Assembly (NCBI GenBank): GCA_030062745.1
Contig: CP099839.1
Coordinates: 11,242,802-11,306,801, forward strand
Direction: 5' to 3'
Source of the DNA: Capitulum mitella
Taxonomy: Eukaryota > Arthropoda > Thecostraca > Pollicipedomorpha > Pollicipedidae
Length of the DNA: 64,000 nucleotides
The position numbers were made by a program, and so were the translations under genes. This document shows, in pieces, positions 1-46,732 of the stretch. Each line of letters opens with the position of its first letter. The first letter of the stretch is position 1. Below the pieces are notes generated by a model. That model made no database searches. It was not told the DNA's origin and saw nothing but the letters and a program-made list of their open reading frames with translations.

Positions 1-327
1 AGATCGTCTCGTTGACCAATAAAGGTACGCCGCGCACATCCGAGGTTATACCGATCTGGTGTCTGATGTCTCAGTGGTCCGCGTTGTCAGCAGTTTGGTG
101 CGGTGTAGGTTTGGTATCTCGTCACGCATGAAGGCTGGGGTTCTGCTGTCATCGCTGCGCTGCGTTAGTTAGGTTCCTTGTGGAACGTCATCATCAGCCA
201 TAGTGCATGACGTGATAATATTCTCGAAATTATTTGCACTGGCTGGTGTTTGCGGCTCGGCTTCTGACATTCCGACGTTGTTCCCTGCTTCTGGCAATGC
301 CCTGTCTATCGCGCTTCAGTCTTGCAG

Positions 328-668
328 TGTCCGCCGTCCCGTCCCTGACACCGTCGCCGCCCGCCCGGCAGTGCCCGCCTGCCCGGACACGCCGTGCCTG
401 GGCGGCACGCCGCAGTCGCGGCGCACGCTCCGCCTCCTGGCCCAGTCGCCGGGCGTGCAGGGGACGCCGGCGCCTCGCGCCGCCCGCTCCGGCTCGGTGC
501 TGCCGGCGGCCACGCCGACGCCGCAGCGGATGCACCACAACATCCCGCACCGGTTCGACACGGGCCTGATGACGCGCGCCGCCAAGTGCGCCGCCTGCCT
601 GGGCCCGGTCCGGTTCGGTCCGCACGGCGGCCCGCTGCGCCGAGTGCCACATCACCGCCCACCCCAAG
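328..668 (+). CDS. CIT: Citron C1 zinc-finger exon with an apparent one-base frameshift
   Basis: The exon encodes a proline- and arginine-rich linker and then the C1 domain. [13 protein letters not shown] and VRFG are read in one frame, and [16 protein letters not shown] in the next. The switch is at 619-621, where one extra C in the CC pair separates the two frames; family members go straight from FG to R at this place. The remaining C1 cysteines continue in the next exon (CAAELPRTC). The acceptor is either cag at 317-319 or cag at 325-327. The donor after 668 is gtcagg. An assembly error, a real indel or a damaged allele would all look the same here. Confidence 0.75.
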
Positions 669-3600
669 GTCAGGTTCAGGGAGGGGTACGGTACTTAATC
701 GGGTTACGGGCCGGTGTGGGCTCACGAGCCGGCGTTAGCTCATCGCTCAGCGCGAGATTCTCATCTTGCCATTTTACGGCCCATGGTCAGGTCATCTTCT
801 AACGTAGGGCAGATATCTGTCTCGGGTCATGGCCTCTGTAAGGTCATGAGGCATCGGTCTAGCCGTTGTCGGGTCATGACACCACCACAGCCACGCTGCT
901 GATGCACGGGTGCGTGACAGACCGCATTTCCCGTATCAGAGCCTCTGTCGGTGTCGTCCGCCAGCGACCGCTTACTCGATGCGTTGGATCGATGTGTCTG
1001 CGCGCTACACCGAAGTGGACGCCTGTGCCGTTGGTGCCGCGCTGTGCTCTCCCCGCTGCGTCTGCCCGGCCGGCGTTCGCTGATGGCTGTCCCCTGTTTC
1101 GCCGTCCAGTGCGCGGCCGAGCTGCCGCGCACGTGCGGCCTGCCGGCGGCTCTGGCGCGCCATTTCTCCGACTCGTGGCAGCAGTCGGACGCCTCGCCGA
1201 CCATGCGGCGGGCGGCCGGCACCGCGCCGCCGAAACCGCCCCGCCAGCCGTCAGCGGAGACGCCCACCGCCGGCCGCGGCTGGATCAGAGTTCCCAGGTG
1301 GGTGATCACTGGCGGGTCAGGGCTCCCAGGCGGGCGGTCACCGTCAGATCAGGGTCCCCAGGTGGGTGATCACTGCTGGATCAGGGCTCCCAGGCGGATG
1401 GTCGCGGGGTCAGAGTTCCCAGGTGGGTGATCACCGCCGGGTCAGGGTCCCCAGGTGGGTGATGATTCCTGGGCTAGTGTTTTCCTTTGGCTTTGACGTG
1501 TAAACTGAAGCACCTTTGAAGGTCTTCATCATATCTCCAGAGCGGCGAATGGTCTTCAGTTAACTGTTCAGTTAACTGTGTTGGCTGAACCTGTGTAAAT
1601 CATTCATTGTGAGCTGCTGTTGCACCTCTACGTCGGCCCCGGTGCCGTCTCGGCCGCTCCGCCCTGTAACTGTCCGGCCGTTCCTCCCTGTAATGGCCGC
1701 TCCGGCCGCCGGCAGGCCGGGCAAGTCCGGCTGGGAGCGGCGCTTCCTCTGCGTGGAGGAGGGCCAGCTGACGCTGTACGCCGAGGAGCCGTCTCCGGGC
1801 GGCGCCGAGCCCGCCCCGCTGCAGACCATCGACCTCAACAGCGGACACGTGCACGTGGACGCCGACGTGGCCCACTCGGAGGTGCCGCAGCTGGCCAGGC
1901 GGGACCTGCCCTACGTGTTCAAGGTGCGGCCAGGACAACTGGACACGGACGGTCGGGAGCCGCTGTCTAGATGTGGCTGAGCGGTGTTCTGTACGGTCTG
2001 TGGACGGCGGTCGACCGAGCCGTCACGAAATATCAGAGCCCCGCTCTGAGACGGGGTGTCGGAGGTGTACGTAATTCTCATTCCAGTGGTCCCTCGCGGC
2101 TTGTTGGACTGATCTTTCGGTGGCGGCTTTTTGCAACCGTTCCACCTTTGGAGAATTTTCGCATGATTTATGACACGTCGTGTTTTCGTGTTTGCGGAAA
2201 ACCTTCCAGTGTCCAGTGTCCGACTTGAAAATGGTGAGGTGCCCTGAACCGCCGGCCGCCGGGCCGCGTCTGACCTCGACCGTCGCCGCCAGGTGGGCGT
2301 CGTGCAGGAGACTACTTGCTGGCCGGCCAAGTCGTACCAGTTCCTGTGCAGCAGCCTGCCGGAGAAGCAGCAGTGGGTGGGCCTGCTGGAGGCGCTGGTG
2401 CCGCCGGCGGCCGCCGCCGGACCGGCCGACGGTCGCGGCGCCGCCCGCACCCAGCTGGTGTACGCCGCCGAGGGCGCCGACTGCATCGACATCAACTGCG
2501 CCTACCTCGTCAGCGACCAGGTCAGCGCCGCGGCCGCTGCTGCCGCTGCGCCCCAGGGTGGTCCTGTTTGAAGTCGGGAGGCCAGTGTGGCTTAGTGCGT
2601 GTTGAGCGGAATAAACTGAGGTGTCACGTTCCCAACGTGATGCAACATAGGGTTGGCTCTTCCCGGCAGTGGACGGTGTGGGTACTGACGGTGGTCCGTC
2701 CCAAGGCCATGGCGCTCCCAGAAAGTCCTCCCCGGCTTACGAGGAGGACTTTTGTCTCCCAAAAGTCCCCATCTGCTTAGTGTCGAGGACGTCCTGTACC
2801 CGAGTGCCGATAAATGATGTGTGAGCCGTGTGACTGGTGTGAACGAAACTGTCGTCCCCTCAGCTGATGCTGGTGGGGACGGAGGACGGCCTGTACTCGC
2901 TGTCGCTGTCGGACCGGCGGTCGGAGCAGCGCGTCAAGGTGGACGGATTCCCGGCCGTGCTCATGATGAAGGAGGTGCCCGAGCTCGACCAGCTGGTCTT
3001 CATCACAGGCAAGCATGCGTCCCGCGCGGAGTCCGGTGATGGGATGTAACGCGACGCGTGCAGTTGTAACACGTGCTGGCGAAACCGGTTGGTTTCGGTA
3101 GCGGCCCGGCCGGCTTGCAGTGGCCCCGCCGAACAATGTACCAGCCGTGCCCTGCCGTTCAATGAGTCCACTGGTAGCACCGTCGGGATATGGCACCGCT
3201 CTCGAACGAATAGTTTCGGTTTTTTTGCGGACGTTTGTGCCACGTGTAATTTCACGCATTTCTGGAAAGTCAGCCAAAAGCTTTGCTCCTAACATACATA
3301 TTCGTGAACATTTCTGCGTAAATCACGAGCAGCACCTTGTTGAGGAATGCCAGTGCCGGGCAGGACAGATTGTCCATCTGTCGGTTATAGTCCGTGTTAC
3401 CCGTCCACTGATCAGCCCGCTGATCGGGACCGCCCGCCTCAGGCAAGGAGCACGAGCTGCGCGTGGCGCCGCTGAACGCAGTGCGGGTGTGCGCCGAGGC
3501 CGGCTCGACGGCCACCGCCCGGCTGGAGACGTGGCGGCTGGAGGGACTGCAGAGCTGCCATCTGCTGGCCACTGGAGTCGCCGGCGACAAACAGGCGTTC

Positions 3601-6600
3601 GTCTGCGCTGCCTCCTCCAACAGGGTCTGGTGAGTTACCAAAGCCTCCTCCAACAGTCTGGTGAGTTACCACCGCTTCCTCCAACAAGGTCTGGTAAGTA
3701 ACCAGTTACCAATGTCCCATTGATTGGGCTGGGGAGACGTCACTGTCCCCTCCCCCACCCCCTCCCACGGGGTGAACTCTTGGATTTGTCGTCAAACGTG
3801 AAAGGGCCTTGATTGGAAAGACATCCACCATCAAACTATTTTACAATATGCTCTAGCGCGGATGTTCGTGATGTGCGAACACCCAGTGCAGATGTTAATG
3901 ACGTAGTTCATGTAGTACCGTGTCCTGAATCACCGGTGAGAGGAACTGTGTGTTTGTCTCAGCTTGTTCCGCTGGTCCTACGACCTGACCAGCTACCAGC
4001 TGGTGAAGCAGTTCAGCACACAGGAGCCGGCCACGTGCCTGCACTTCACGTCCACCTCCATCATCATCGGCACCGACCGCTTCTTCGAGGTCGACCTCAG
4101 CAACTTCGCCATCGAGGGTCAGTCGGTGGAAGGGCAGCCCTCGACCGTTTTCGCTGGTCTTGTGGTCTCGATTTCTGGTCCTGCAGATTTCTCGAAACGC
4201 TGTCTGGTGCGAATTCCGATGTTTTTATGGTTCGTCCCATGTCGTCAGTTCGCGTAAGGATGAATAATCACAAGCCGCGGATTTTCTCCGAATCAGACAT
4301 TACAGTTCGGAGTCTCCTTTTTTAATCTGCTATGTGCGGCTCGTTTTTTCCACCAAAGAACAGAGCTATATTGACCTAAGTGATCTGTAATGGCGTGGTG
4401 GTATACCTTGTCCAGCTATTGGCGCTATGGCGGTAGACTGTTGGCTACACTACATCCGCTGTTGTTTTCGTCGGATCCGTTACGTCTCGCTGACGTGTCG
4501 CCCGCTGCGGCTGCCGGCAGAGTTCCTGGACTCGTCCGACGCCAGCCTGGCCTACATCGTGTACGGCACCAGCCAGATGCGCTCCTTCCCCGTGGCCATC
4601 CTGGCCATCTCCGACAAGGAGTATCTCCTGTGTTACCACGAACTGGGCGTCTTCGTCGACCAGTTCGGGTCGCGCTCTCGCCAGCAGGACATCAAGTGGA
4701 CCCGTCTGCCGCTGGCCTTCGGTAAACACCGTCCGCCTCCTGCCGGCTTGGGAATCACGTACTGTCGTCATAAAACATGCTGTCGTCGAACTAAACGTCA
4801 TTTCTTCGGAATGAGCATGCATCAGTTGTCGGTGTCGGAACCATCGAGCGCTCATTTTTAGCGGGCTTAACCATCTAACATCGACACGAGAGAAAATAAT
4901 CGACGCTTTGGCCGAAGAAGGCGCGGAGTAGATGGATAAACTGGGACCCGTTCGCCGTCGTCGGGCGTCTGAGCAGGCGCGGTACGTCAGCCTCTGACCC
5001 GGAGATCTCGTTCGCCCGACAGCGTACCAGGCGCCGTTCCTGTACATATTCCACTTCAACGCGGTGGAGGTGGTGGAGCTGGCGCGCGGCTCGTTCCGGG
5101 CGGCCGACTCGGTGCCGCCGCCGGTGAGCCAGCTGGAGCTGGCCGGGCCGCGCTTCCTGGTGCCGTGCGGCGCCGGCGGCGTCTTCCTGGCCACCTCGCA
5201 GCCGGGCCGGACCGAGCTGCACCGGCTGTCGGCCACTGCCGAGGCCGTGGAGGACGCCACCAGCGTCAGCAGCTGGGGCGACACAGACAGGTGGGTGGCG
5301 ACGACACTGCAGTGGAGTTATTGTGCGCGCAGGGCGGGTGTCAGAAATGGGTCAACATGAGTGGTTCCACGGCTGTGGAATAGTGACAGCTATGCCCAGC
5401 TGGATCTTTAAAGAAGAGCGATTCTGTTTAATTCCTTCGGAGTGTCTATATTTTGCCGCAACTCGTAAGCATTTCATGAACAACGTGGTTGGGCAAACCT
5501 TTTCGTGGAGTTTGTAAATTACGGGACGTTCTTTGATTTGCTGGTAGATGTATTGCGTGCTGTAGTCGGAAGTGTACGAAAGTGACGGCGTTGGATGTGG
5601 CAGCGCCGCCGTGACGGAGGCCACAGCCGAGCCGGACGCCGGCTCTATGGAGTTCAGCTTCACTCCGTCAGTGATGGAGTCGCTGGAGGACAGCGGGGGA
5701 GACAGCCTGTCGATCGGCTCCGACCTGAGCAGCGCCTCCTCCAACAGCCAGCCCTCCCGACACGTGAGTGGTACCCCCGCCCCCGACACCTGAGCGGCAT
5801 GTCCTCCAACAGCCAACCCTCCCGATACTTAAGTCATACCCCACACCCACGCCTACACCCACCCCCGACACCTGAGCAGCGCGTCCTCCAACAGCCAGCC
5901 CTCCCGACACGTGAGCCCCCACCTGACATGTCCTCCAAAGCCAACCCTCCCGATACTTAAGTCATACCCCACACCCACGCCTACACCCACCCCCGACACC
6001 TGAGCAGCATGTCCTCCAACAGCCAACCCTCCCGACACGTGAGTGGTACTCTCCTCCTAGTATCTGGACAGCATGCCATGCAGCCTGTCTTTCCAAAACG
6101 TGAGTGGTACCCACTCCCACCCCCACCCCTGACATCTGAACAGAATGCCTTCAGTCGTTCCTAAAGAAGCGGGAGTGGTACCCCTGCCCATCTCCGACAA
6201 CTGAGCGGCTTGTCTGACAGCCGACCCTCCCCCACACGTGAGCGGTGTCTGGCGTCCGCGACTCCCGGCGGATCTGTTGGTCACTCCGCACTGCTGTCTG
6301 AGGAAGCAACGGCGTTCCGTGTTTGTGATGGTTCGACGGACCTCATACTCCAACGCTCGATAGAAGTTTTATCATGTATGTATCATGTATCACGCTGTCG
6401 TACTATTGTGCGTTACATCGTATTCTGTTATTTTGTGTTTTATATTGATATATACGTTTGGTTGTGATGTTTTGTTTCGCTATTGTTATGTGGTGCATGA
6501 ATATTGTATTCATTTTTATAATATATGGTGTATTTACTAGTATATTATTATTACAAATGGATTATAATAGCATTATCGTCGTATTTGACTACTTTTTGTC

Positions 6601-7155
6601 TTGCATGTTGTGTCACGGTATTGTATTATTTTGTCTATCTTTACGATTACTATTTTTGATACATCATATTACTTTTTCATCTACTGCCGTCTTATTGTGG
6701 CATATTTTACAATGTCGCACTATGCGGTAAGTTTTTACTGTTTTGTCAGTACTGTGCTCCATTTATTTTGTGCGTTTCAAATATCACCGCTATTCTTCAT
6801 CAACGACTGTCTTTCCCATTATTCCGTCTGTGTCCTGCCTCGTAAACCCGTGTATCCGTCCTACATTTCACCCTTCCACCTAACCTGTCCGAGCTCTGAC
6901 CTCGCCTGGAAGGACGGAGTCGGCTGGGACCGAACCGGCGACCTCCGAATCACTAATGAATCACCAATCGGCCCCGCTACTTACCACACCACCGGCGCCC
7001 CCGCCTCCAGGTAATGAATCACCAATCGGCCCCGCTACTTACCACACCACCGGCGCCCCCGCCTCCAGGTGCGCTTCAACGAAACCGTTCGAGTTCGCCA
7101 GCACAACCGGCCGGCCGACCCGACCGCCAGCGACGCCAAGCGGCGGAAGCGCTAA
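328..7155 (+). CDS. CIT: Citron rho-interacting kinase homologue, 3' part (C1, PH, CNH, tail)
   Basis: Citron kinase (Drosophila sticky) is a midbody scaffold that links RhoA, anillin and kinesins and is needed for the end of cytokinesis. The kinase and coiled-coil parts must lie to the left of the window. Eleven exons can be joined: 328-668, 1110-1297, 1716-1923, 2293-2520, 2864-3008, 3443-3629, 3963-4117, 4521-4721, 5023-5290, 5604-5763 and 7069-7155. From exon 2 onward every junction is in phase. Domain order is C1 zinc finger, PH, CNH and a short basic tail, as in the family. Landmarks are [18 protein letters not shown] and [14 protein letters not shown]. Oddities are a one-base frameshift inside the C1 exon, one GC-AG intron, and tandem duplications at four splice junctions. 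The family call comes from the domain order and motif matches and I am sure of it; the exact edges of the first exon and of the exons at 2293 and 5604 are less certain. Confidence 0.93.
1110..2520 (+). CDS. CIT: Citron exons 2-4: end of C1 and PH domain
   Basis: Three exons: 1110-1297, 1716-1923 and 2293-2520. The first completes the C1 domain (LPRTCGLP) and starts the PH domain with GRGWIRVP. The second carries [18 protein letters not shown] and DLPYVFK. The third carries [20 protein letters not shown] and the closing PH helix WVGLLEALV, then a linker ending [11 protein letters not shown]. The PH domain binds phosphoinositides and helps place citron at the membrane and midbody. The acceptor for the third exon is taken as the ag at 2291-2292, because it keeps the usual six residues before TTCW; a cag at 2305-2307 is in the same frame and is an alternative. 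Confidence 0.88.
1280..1462 (+). repeat. Tandem array of an exon edge plus splice donor (citron exon 2)
   Basis: The last bases of the exon and its donor (ggatcagagttcccag then gtgggtgatcac) recur, with changes, about five times down the intron, at a spacing near 35 bp. At least three copies keep ccag followed by gtgggtgat. The first copy is taken as the real donor because it closes the PH-domain motif. Confidence 0.8.
2864..5763 (+). CDS. CIT: Citron exons 5-10: CNH (citron homology) domain
   Basis: Six exons: 2864-3008, 3443-3629, 3963-4117, 4521-4721, 5023-5290 and 5604-5763. They encode a beta-propeller CNH domain, a protein-interaction module that in this family binds small GTPases and midbody partners. 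Blades are marked by [54 protein letters not shown] and [14 protein letters not shown]. Phases across the six exons are 0/1, 1/2, 2/1, 1/1, 1/2 and 2/0, which all agree. The first intron here would be GC-AG (gcaagc at 3009). The last exon (5604-5763) is serine-rich and lies after the propeller; its acceptor (ggcag before 5604) was chosen because it is the best in-phase AG. Confidence 0.88.
3608..3705 (+). repeat. Three tandem copies of an exon edge plus donor (citron exon 6)
   Basis: The unit cctcctccaacagggtctg followed by gtgagttacc occurs at about 3610 and twice more with small changes. The third copy has gtaagtaacc. All three contain a consensus-like donor. The first is used in the model. 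Confidence 0.85.
5731..6245 (+). repeat. Array of about eight exon-edge plus donor copies (citron exon 10)
   Basis: Units of roughly 55-80 bp carry tcctccaacagccaaccctc, then ccgacacgtgagtgg or a decayed form of it, and a C-rich spacer. Copies start near 5735, 5797, 5875, 5928, 6004, 6071, 6139 and 6203. At least three besides the first (at 5764) keep a gtgag donor core; others have atacttaagt instead. The first copy is the coding one (SSNSQPSRH). Confidence 0.85.
6365..6835. other. AT-rich intronic stretch in the last citron intron
   Basis: Long runs of simple A/T-rich sequence made of short degenerate words such as tattatt and gtatt, in sharp contrast to the GC-rich surroundings. Open frames in it encode only hydrophobic low-complexity peptides. 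No gene is seen. Confidence 0.7.
6884..7070 (-). mobile_element. tRNA-derived SINE, head region, with a duplicated 58-bp segment
   Basis: Read on the minus strand, an A-box-like GTGGTGTGGTAAGTAGC (6975-6993 region, repeated 58 bp to the right) is followed by a clear B box GGTTCGGTCCC (6926-6936). That is the promoter layout of a pol III tRNA-derived SINE. The 58-bp unit (6955-7012 and 7013-7070) is a perfect or nearly perfect tandem copy. Each copy ends in cgcctccaggt, and the second supplies the acceptor for the last citron exon. Confidence 0.7.
7069..7155 (+). CDS. CIT: Citron terminal exon with basic tail
   Basis: The last exon encodes 28 residues and a TAA stop. It starts [10 protein letters not shown] and ends DAKRRKR. 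The acceptor cctccag at 7062-7068 lies in the second copy of a 58-bp tandem duplication that is itself part of a tRNA-derived SINE. Assignment to citron rests on phase (0), strand and position only; the tail sequence is not conserved enough to prove it. Confidence 0.6.
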   Translation: MRFNETVRVRQHNRPADPTASDAKRRKR

Positions 7156-8780
7156 CTAGGCCGGGCCGCGGCCACCGGTCGGTGAGATATTAATGTCAGG
7201 AGGCATTGGGCGTGGACCACATTACAAGATCGGCGTGCTCGACGGAACGTCGACACTATAGACTTGGTAGAATGCCCTTCGTTGTGAACGTTAGTTTTGT
7301 ACGGGGTCAGAATAACGATTATTGCCAAAACTGGGCCATTGGTACGCCTCAGCGCCCAGCTCGTGCTTATCCCGATGGGTGGAGGCGTACTGGTGCTGTG
7401 TGCGATTTTGTCCCTCGTCTTCCAGTGGCGGCCCCGGAGTGGGTTGTTTTCTTCTGCTGTCCTAACGCGCTTCCTGTTCTACTTACCTTTGTTCAGCAGT
7501 TCCATTGGTGCGCACGCTGTTGTCGCTTTCACACACTGTGACCGAACCGAAATATACGCATACGAGTTTTCTTTGAATTGTACGAAACCCCGGTGTCCGC
7601 TGGAGACTTTGACACGCGCCCTGCGAAGCCACCGAACACGGAACGACAGGGAACCACCCCGCTCGCAGGCTGCACACCGTACTCAGTTTCACCTGTATTT
7701 GGCAAAATAAATAGTACATTAAAGAGCAGAACAGCTGGTGACATCAAAATACAAAGATTTCTGCTAACGGTTTCGGATAGCGAGTTAACAATTAAAAATA
7801 GATACCTAAGGTGGTTTGGCGGCGGCCGGCGGGCGGCTGACAGGGCCGGGGCGGCGGCGCGCCGTCCGCCCGGCCCGCCGCCAGAGCCCGCGCCGGCCAC
7901 CACCCCCATGCCTCGCGCGCCACACGGCGCCCCGCACGGCGCGGCCGCGTCCTCACCGCTAAAACACATCCTCGTGAGTAAGACCGGCGCCGCCGCCGCG
8001 CCACGGCCACCGGCCCAGCGGTGTCGCGGGCCCCCGACAAACGTGACTACAAATAGCCTACAGAGGTGCAATGACTGGACAATGGTGCGAGATACCTGCC
8101 GAGCGCGCGCGCGCCAGCGCCCAGGTGCGCCGTGTAGTGCCGTAAATATATACATCTATAGGTGGGTGGGTGGGCGGGCCGGGACGGCCGGCGAGCCGTC
8201 CACGGCCCCTCAACGGGAGCGCCACAGTCGACACACGCACGTGCACGCCACGAGAACACTGATTACAGAGCAGCTATGGTGCGCGGCGCCGGGCCGCGCC
8301 GCAAACGAGAAAATACCGCAGTTGTAACTTATCTGGTAGCCAGGAGGTGACAACCCGAGACAGTCAGGTACAGGCAGAGTGGGCCGGAGCGACCGCACCC
8401 ACAAGAGATCCTTAGACGCGCCGAGCCGCCCGACGGCGGGTGCTCTGCGCTTACTAGAACGGGTTCTGGAGACAAACTGGAACAAAGCGGGGCGACGTCA
8501 GGCGTGTAAACCATTACAGCGTAGGGCGTTCTCCGGCGATAACGACGAGCACCACATGCTCCAGTATTCCAACACACGTTAAGTATTGGGACTGCTTTCA
8601 TTTCAGATATCATGAGAGCCATGACCGACTTGTGGCGTCATAGTCCACGTAAATGGAAGCAATTTTTAACCTCTCAGAAGGGTAGTGGATTTCGTTAGGG
8701 ACGCCCTCCTAGGACATGCTCCACAGTGCCTGGTAATCGAAGTGGACAAATGGCCAAGAATCTCCAAAATGACTCGATCC
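7156..8780. other. Intergenic space between convergent citron and NF1 3' ends
   Basis: It holds the probable citron 3' UTR up to about 7730 and then GC-rich, low-complexity DNA (7810-8310). Overlapping open frames of about 200-250 codons on both strands (7529-8327) are arginine/alanine/proline-rich past 7800 and are probably fortuitous. I found no convincing AATAAA on the minus strand for NF1 here. Confidence 0.6.
7706..7711 (+). terminator. Candidate poly(A) signal AATAAA for citron
   Basis: AATAAA lies about 550 nt after the citron stop and is the first canonical hexamer found on this strand downstream. Cleavage would fall near 7725-7740. Confidence 0.45.
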
Positions 8781-44372
<35,592 letters not shown>

Positions 44373-46732
44373 GTTGAAACTAATCAAAGTTCAGTCTGCT
44401 TGATGCACCAGCTCTCACATAAAGATTAAACCAGCTTGGAGCTTCACACTCTTGCCAATGCATTTTTTGTACTGTTCCCCATGGTTTAGAAAGATGAAGA
44501 AGTGGACAATTATTCAGCATCTGAAGTGGTGTTTCAATGCATTTCTTGGCATCAAAATATGTGCAGAGGTTCTCTTGATTATCATTCACTGGCAGTCTGT
44601 TTCCAAACTTGCTAGTTCCTATACCCACTCAGTTTAAATAAGCTACAACTGCAGCCACCATATCGTTTAAAATCCAAACTATGCATCACATCATCCCCTT
44701 CATCCACATCGCAGCTTCCTGGAGTTTTCTGGTGGTAATATGAGAAAATGCCGCGGTTCCTCCAGTCCCCATTTATACATCAGCCTCAAAACTTATGGCG
44801 TATGCAGCATTCACTACACCATGAGCACAGAAGAAGGCATTTTATATGATCAGCGCTCTTCGAGTTCCGCCACACAATTTGCACTCGCGGGCAAACGACC
44901 AAGCAAGCAAACCCCCGACTCTGGGGTGAGTTATTACGCCAAAACTGCCGACGCGACGAAGCAACTCGGCGAATGAATGAATGGATGAAGCGAATGTTTA
45001 CTTGTGCCCCAAAATGCCGTACCCATCCCCAATTTTAAAACCGCACAGTCACATCAAAATTAAACAAAAATATGCATTTTATGATTTCCTCATCAGTTAG
45101 AGACTCTTGAACCTAAAAATCATACGGGACAATCCTGCGTTACTGCAGAAAAGCAGGCTATCTTCTTAGTGCGGAGAAGAACAAATTGGTTGAAAAAGTA
45201 GCACACTTATGAATGAAATCGTTCAGGTCTGCAGTAGAGTTTTTCTCTCTTTTCATGAAAAGTCTATTTTCTTCATTGCCTTCATGCGAGCAAAATAATT
45301 ATTTAGTCTGAAAGAAGGCTACAAAACAATACCAGAGCCCAAATTATTGGCATACATCAAACCACTGATGGATTATTTCTTAAGCTGTTCATGCCCATCT
45401 CCGCTGATTTCGTGACAAGTAACGGAACTCTGCAAACAGACCAGGATATGGTAGCAAGAGGCATCTAAATTAATAGCGCAAAAAAGACGACCGAGTGGAT
45501 GAACACTAGTCTGTTGTTCTCGGCTGGGGTAGGCGTCGTCTGCAGGCTTTTGTCACACGAAGTATCCGTAACTGTGTTTTTTAAGCGCCGATATCTTGTT
45601 CACTGTGGGATGTCTTATGCGCATTGTATGAACCCAGCGATGGGTAGTTGTGCTTGCTTTTGAGAGGATAATTCCGCTGATGCTTGGGTTGAATAGCATT
45701 ACTGTTGCCAGTGCCAGAACCATAGGACGAGTTTATGAATGGAACAAGCTGGAACTGCAAGCAGCTCCCTCCCCGTCCCCCATCCACAGGCATAATTATG
45801 GAAATTTAGGGTAAACCCAATGATGCTGCTTGGAAAGAAAGTTTTTGATGGTATTTTTTTGCTATATAACATATATTTCCATTTTGCACATTGTTGCATA
45901 TTACATACATACACATCAAGTGTAAGCATGCATTTGCACACATTCTTTTGTATGTGTACAGATGTACACATACATCTGATTTATTTTATGATAATCATGT
46001 AAAGCATCCTGACTTCTAAATATGTAGACCATCATTGTTGAGGTTCCAGTATTCTTCATGAAGATTGGAGTGGTCCATTTTTTGCTGGAATACAGTTTGA
46101 ATAAACAGTTTTGGATGGGGCTGAAGGAGAAAAATGGAAAGCAAGGGCTGTCAAATTTTTAGAGGGGCCTCTGACCCTTAAGTAGACCTAACTGAGTTGC
46201 CATGTACCAGGTCCTTCGGATGATTTCGGAATCTGTCACTGACTACTACCTGACCCTGTTGTGCCCAGGACAATGATTGAATGGGTATAAAGCTCTGCTT
46301 TGAGTGCTTTTTTGTTATGTTAAAGTAAGCAGTTTGGCACAGCCTTCTAACTTGCATTTTGAATATTATTCATCCTGTGACAGTAGTAGAGCTGAAGTGT
46401 TAGGAATCTGCCTAGAAATACAATGGGGCTTTTAAAGCTTTGAGCATGTAGCTCGACATTTTAGCAATTTGCATGGCCCCTTTCCTAAAAAAGATGCTGT
46501 GCCCATAGCAGTTATAAGTTGTATGCAGTTTTAATTGTGTCTGTACATATTTTCATATAACTGTTGAATTTAACACAGTCCTATTGGGAATGCTTTCTTG
46601 GCATTTCATGGGTTGTAGGAGGGCCCCTGTGATATAGCCAGAATGAGTAGGGGCCTTGATATGTCCCTTATCCTATGGGCAGGCAGCTTAAAGCAGACCC
46701 TTGGGCTGTGGCTGCTTGGTCCAAAAAGGCCC
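44373..46732. promoter_or_regulatory. NF1 upstream region with a small CpG-bearing pocket
   Basis: The minus-strand leader of NF1 must begin somewhere here. A short stretch at about 44850-44985 has several CG dinucleotides (ctcgcggg, gacgcgacg) in otherwise AT-rich, CpG-poor DNA, so it is the best promoter candidate. The rest up to 46732 shows no open frame of note and no other repeat that I recognise. Confidence 0.25.

Noticed and set aside
203..802. The 199-codon open frame read straight through the citron C1 exon
   Set aside because: It runs out of the C1 frame after VRFG and into the intron; the true downstream frame is the next one.
6884..7070. A true tRNA gene on the minus strand
   Set aside because: The A and B boxes are present but the cloverleaf arms cannot be paired and the segment is duplicated, so a SINE is the better reading.
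7529..8327. Overlapping long open frames on both strands (208 and 249 codons) between citron and NF1
   Set aside because: The second half is arginine-, alanine- and proline-rich from GC-rich DNA, no domain is recognisable, and the first half overlaps the probable citron 3' UTR and poly(A) signal.
8580..8780. A poly(A) signal for NF1
   Set aside because: I found no AATAAA or ATTAAA on the minus strand at a sensible distance from the stop.
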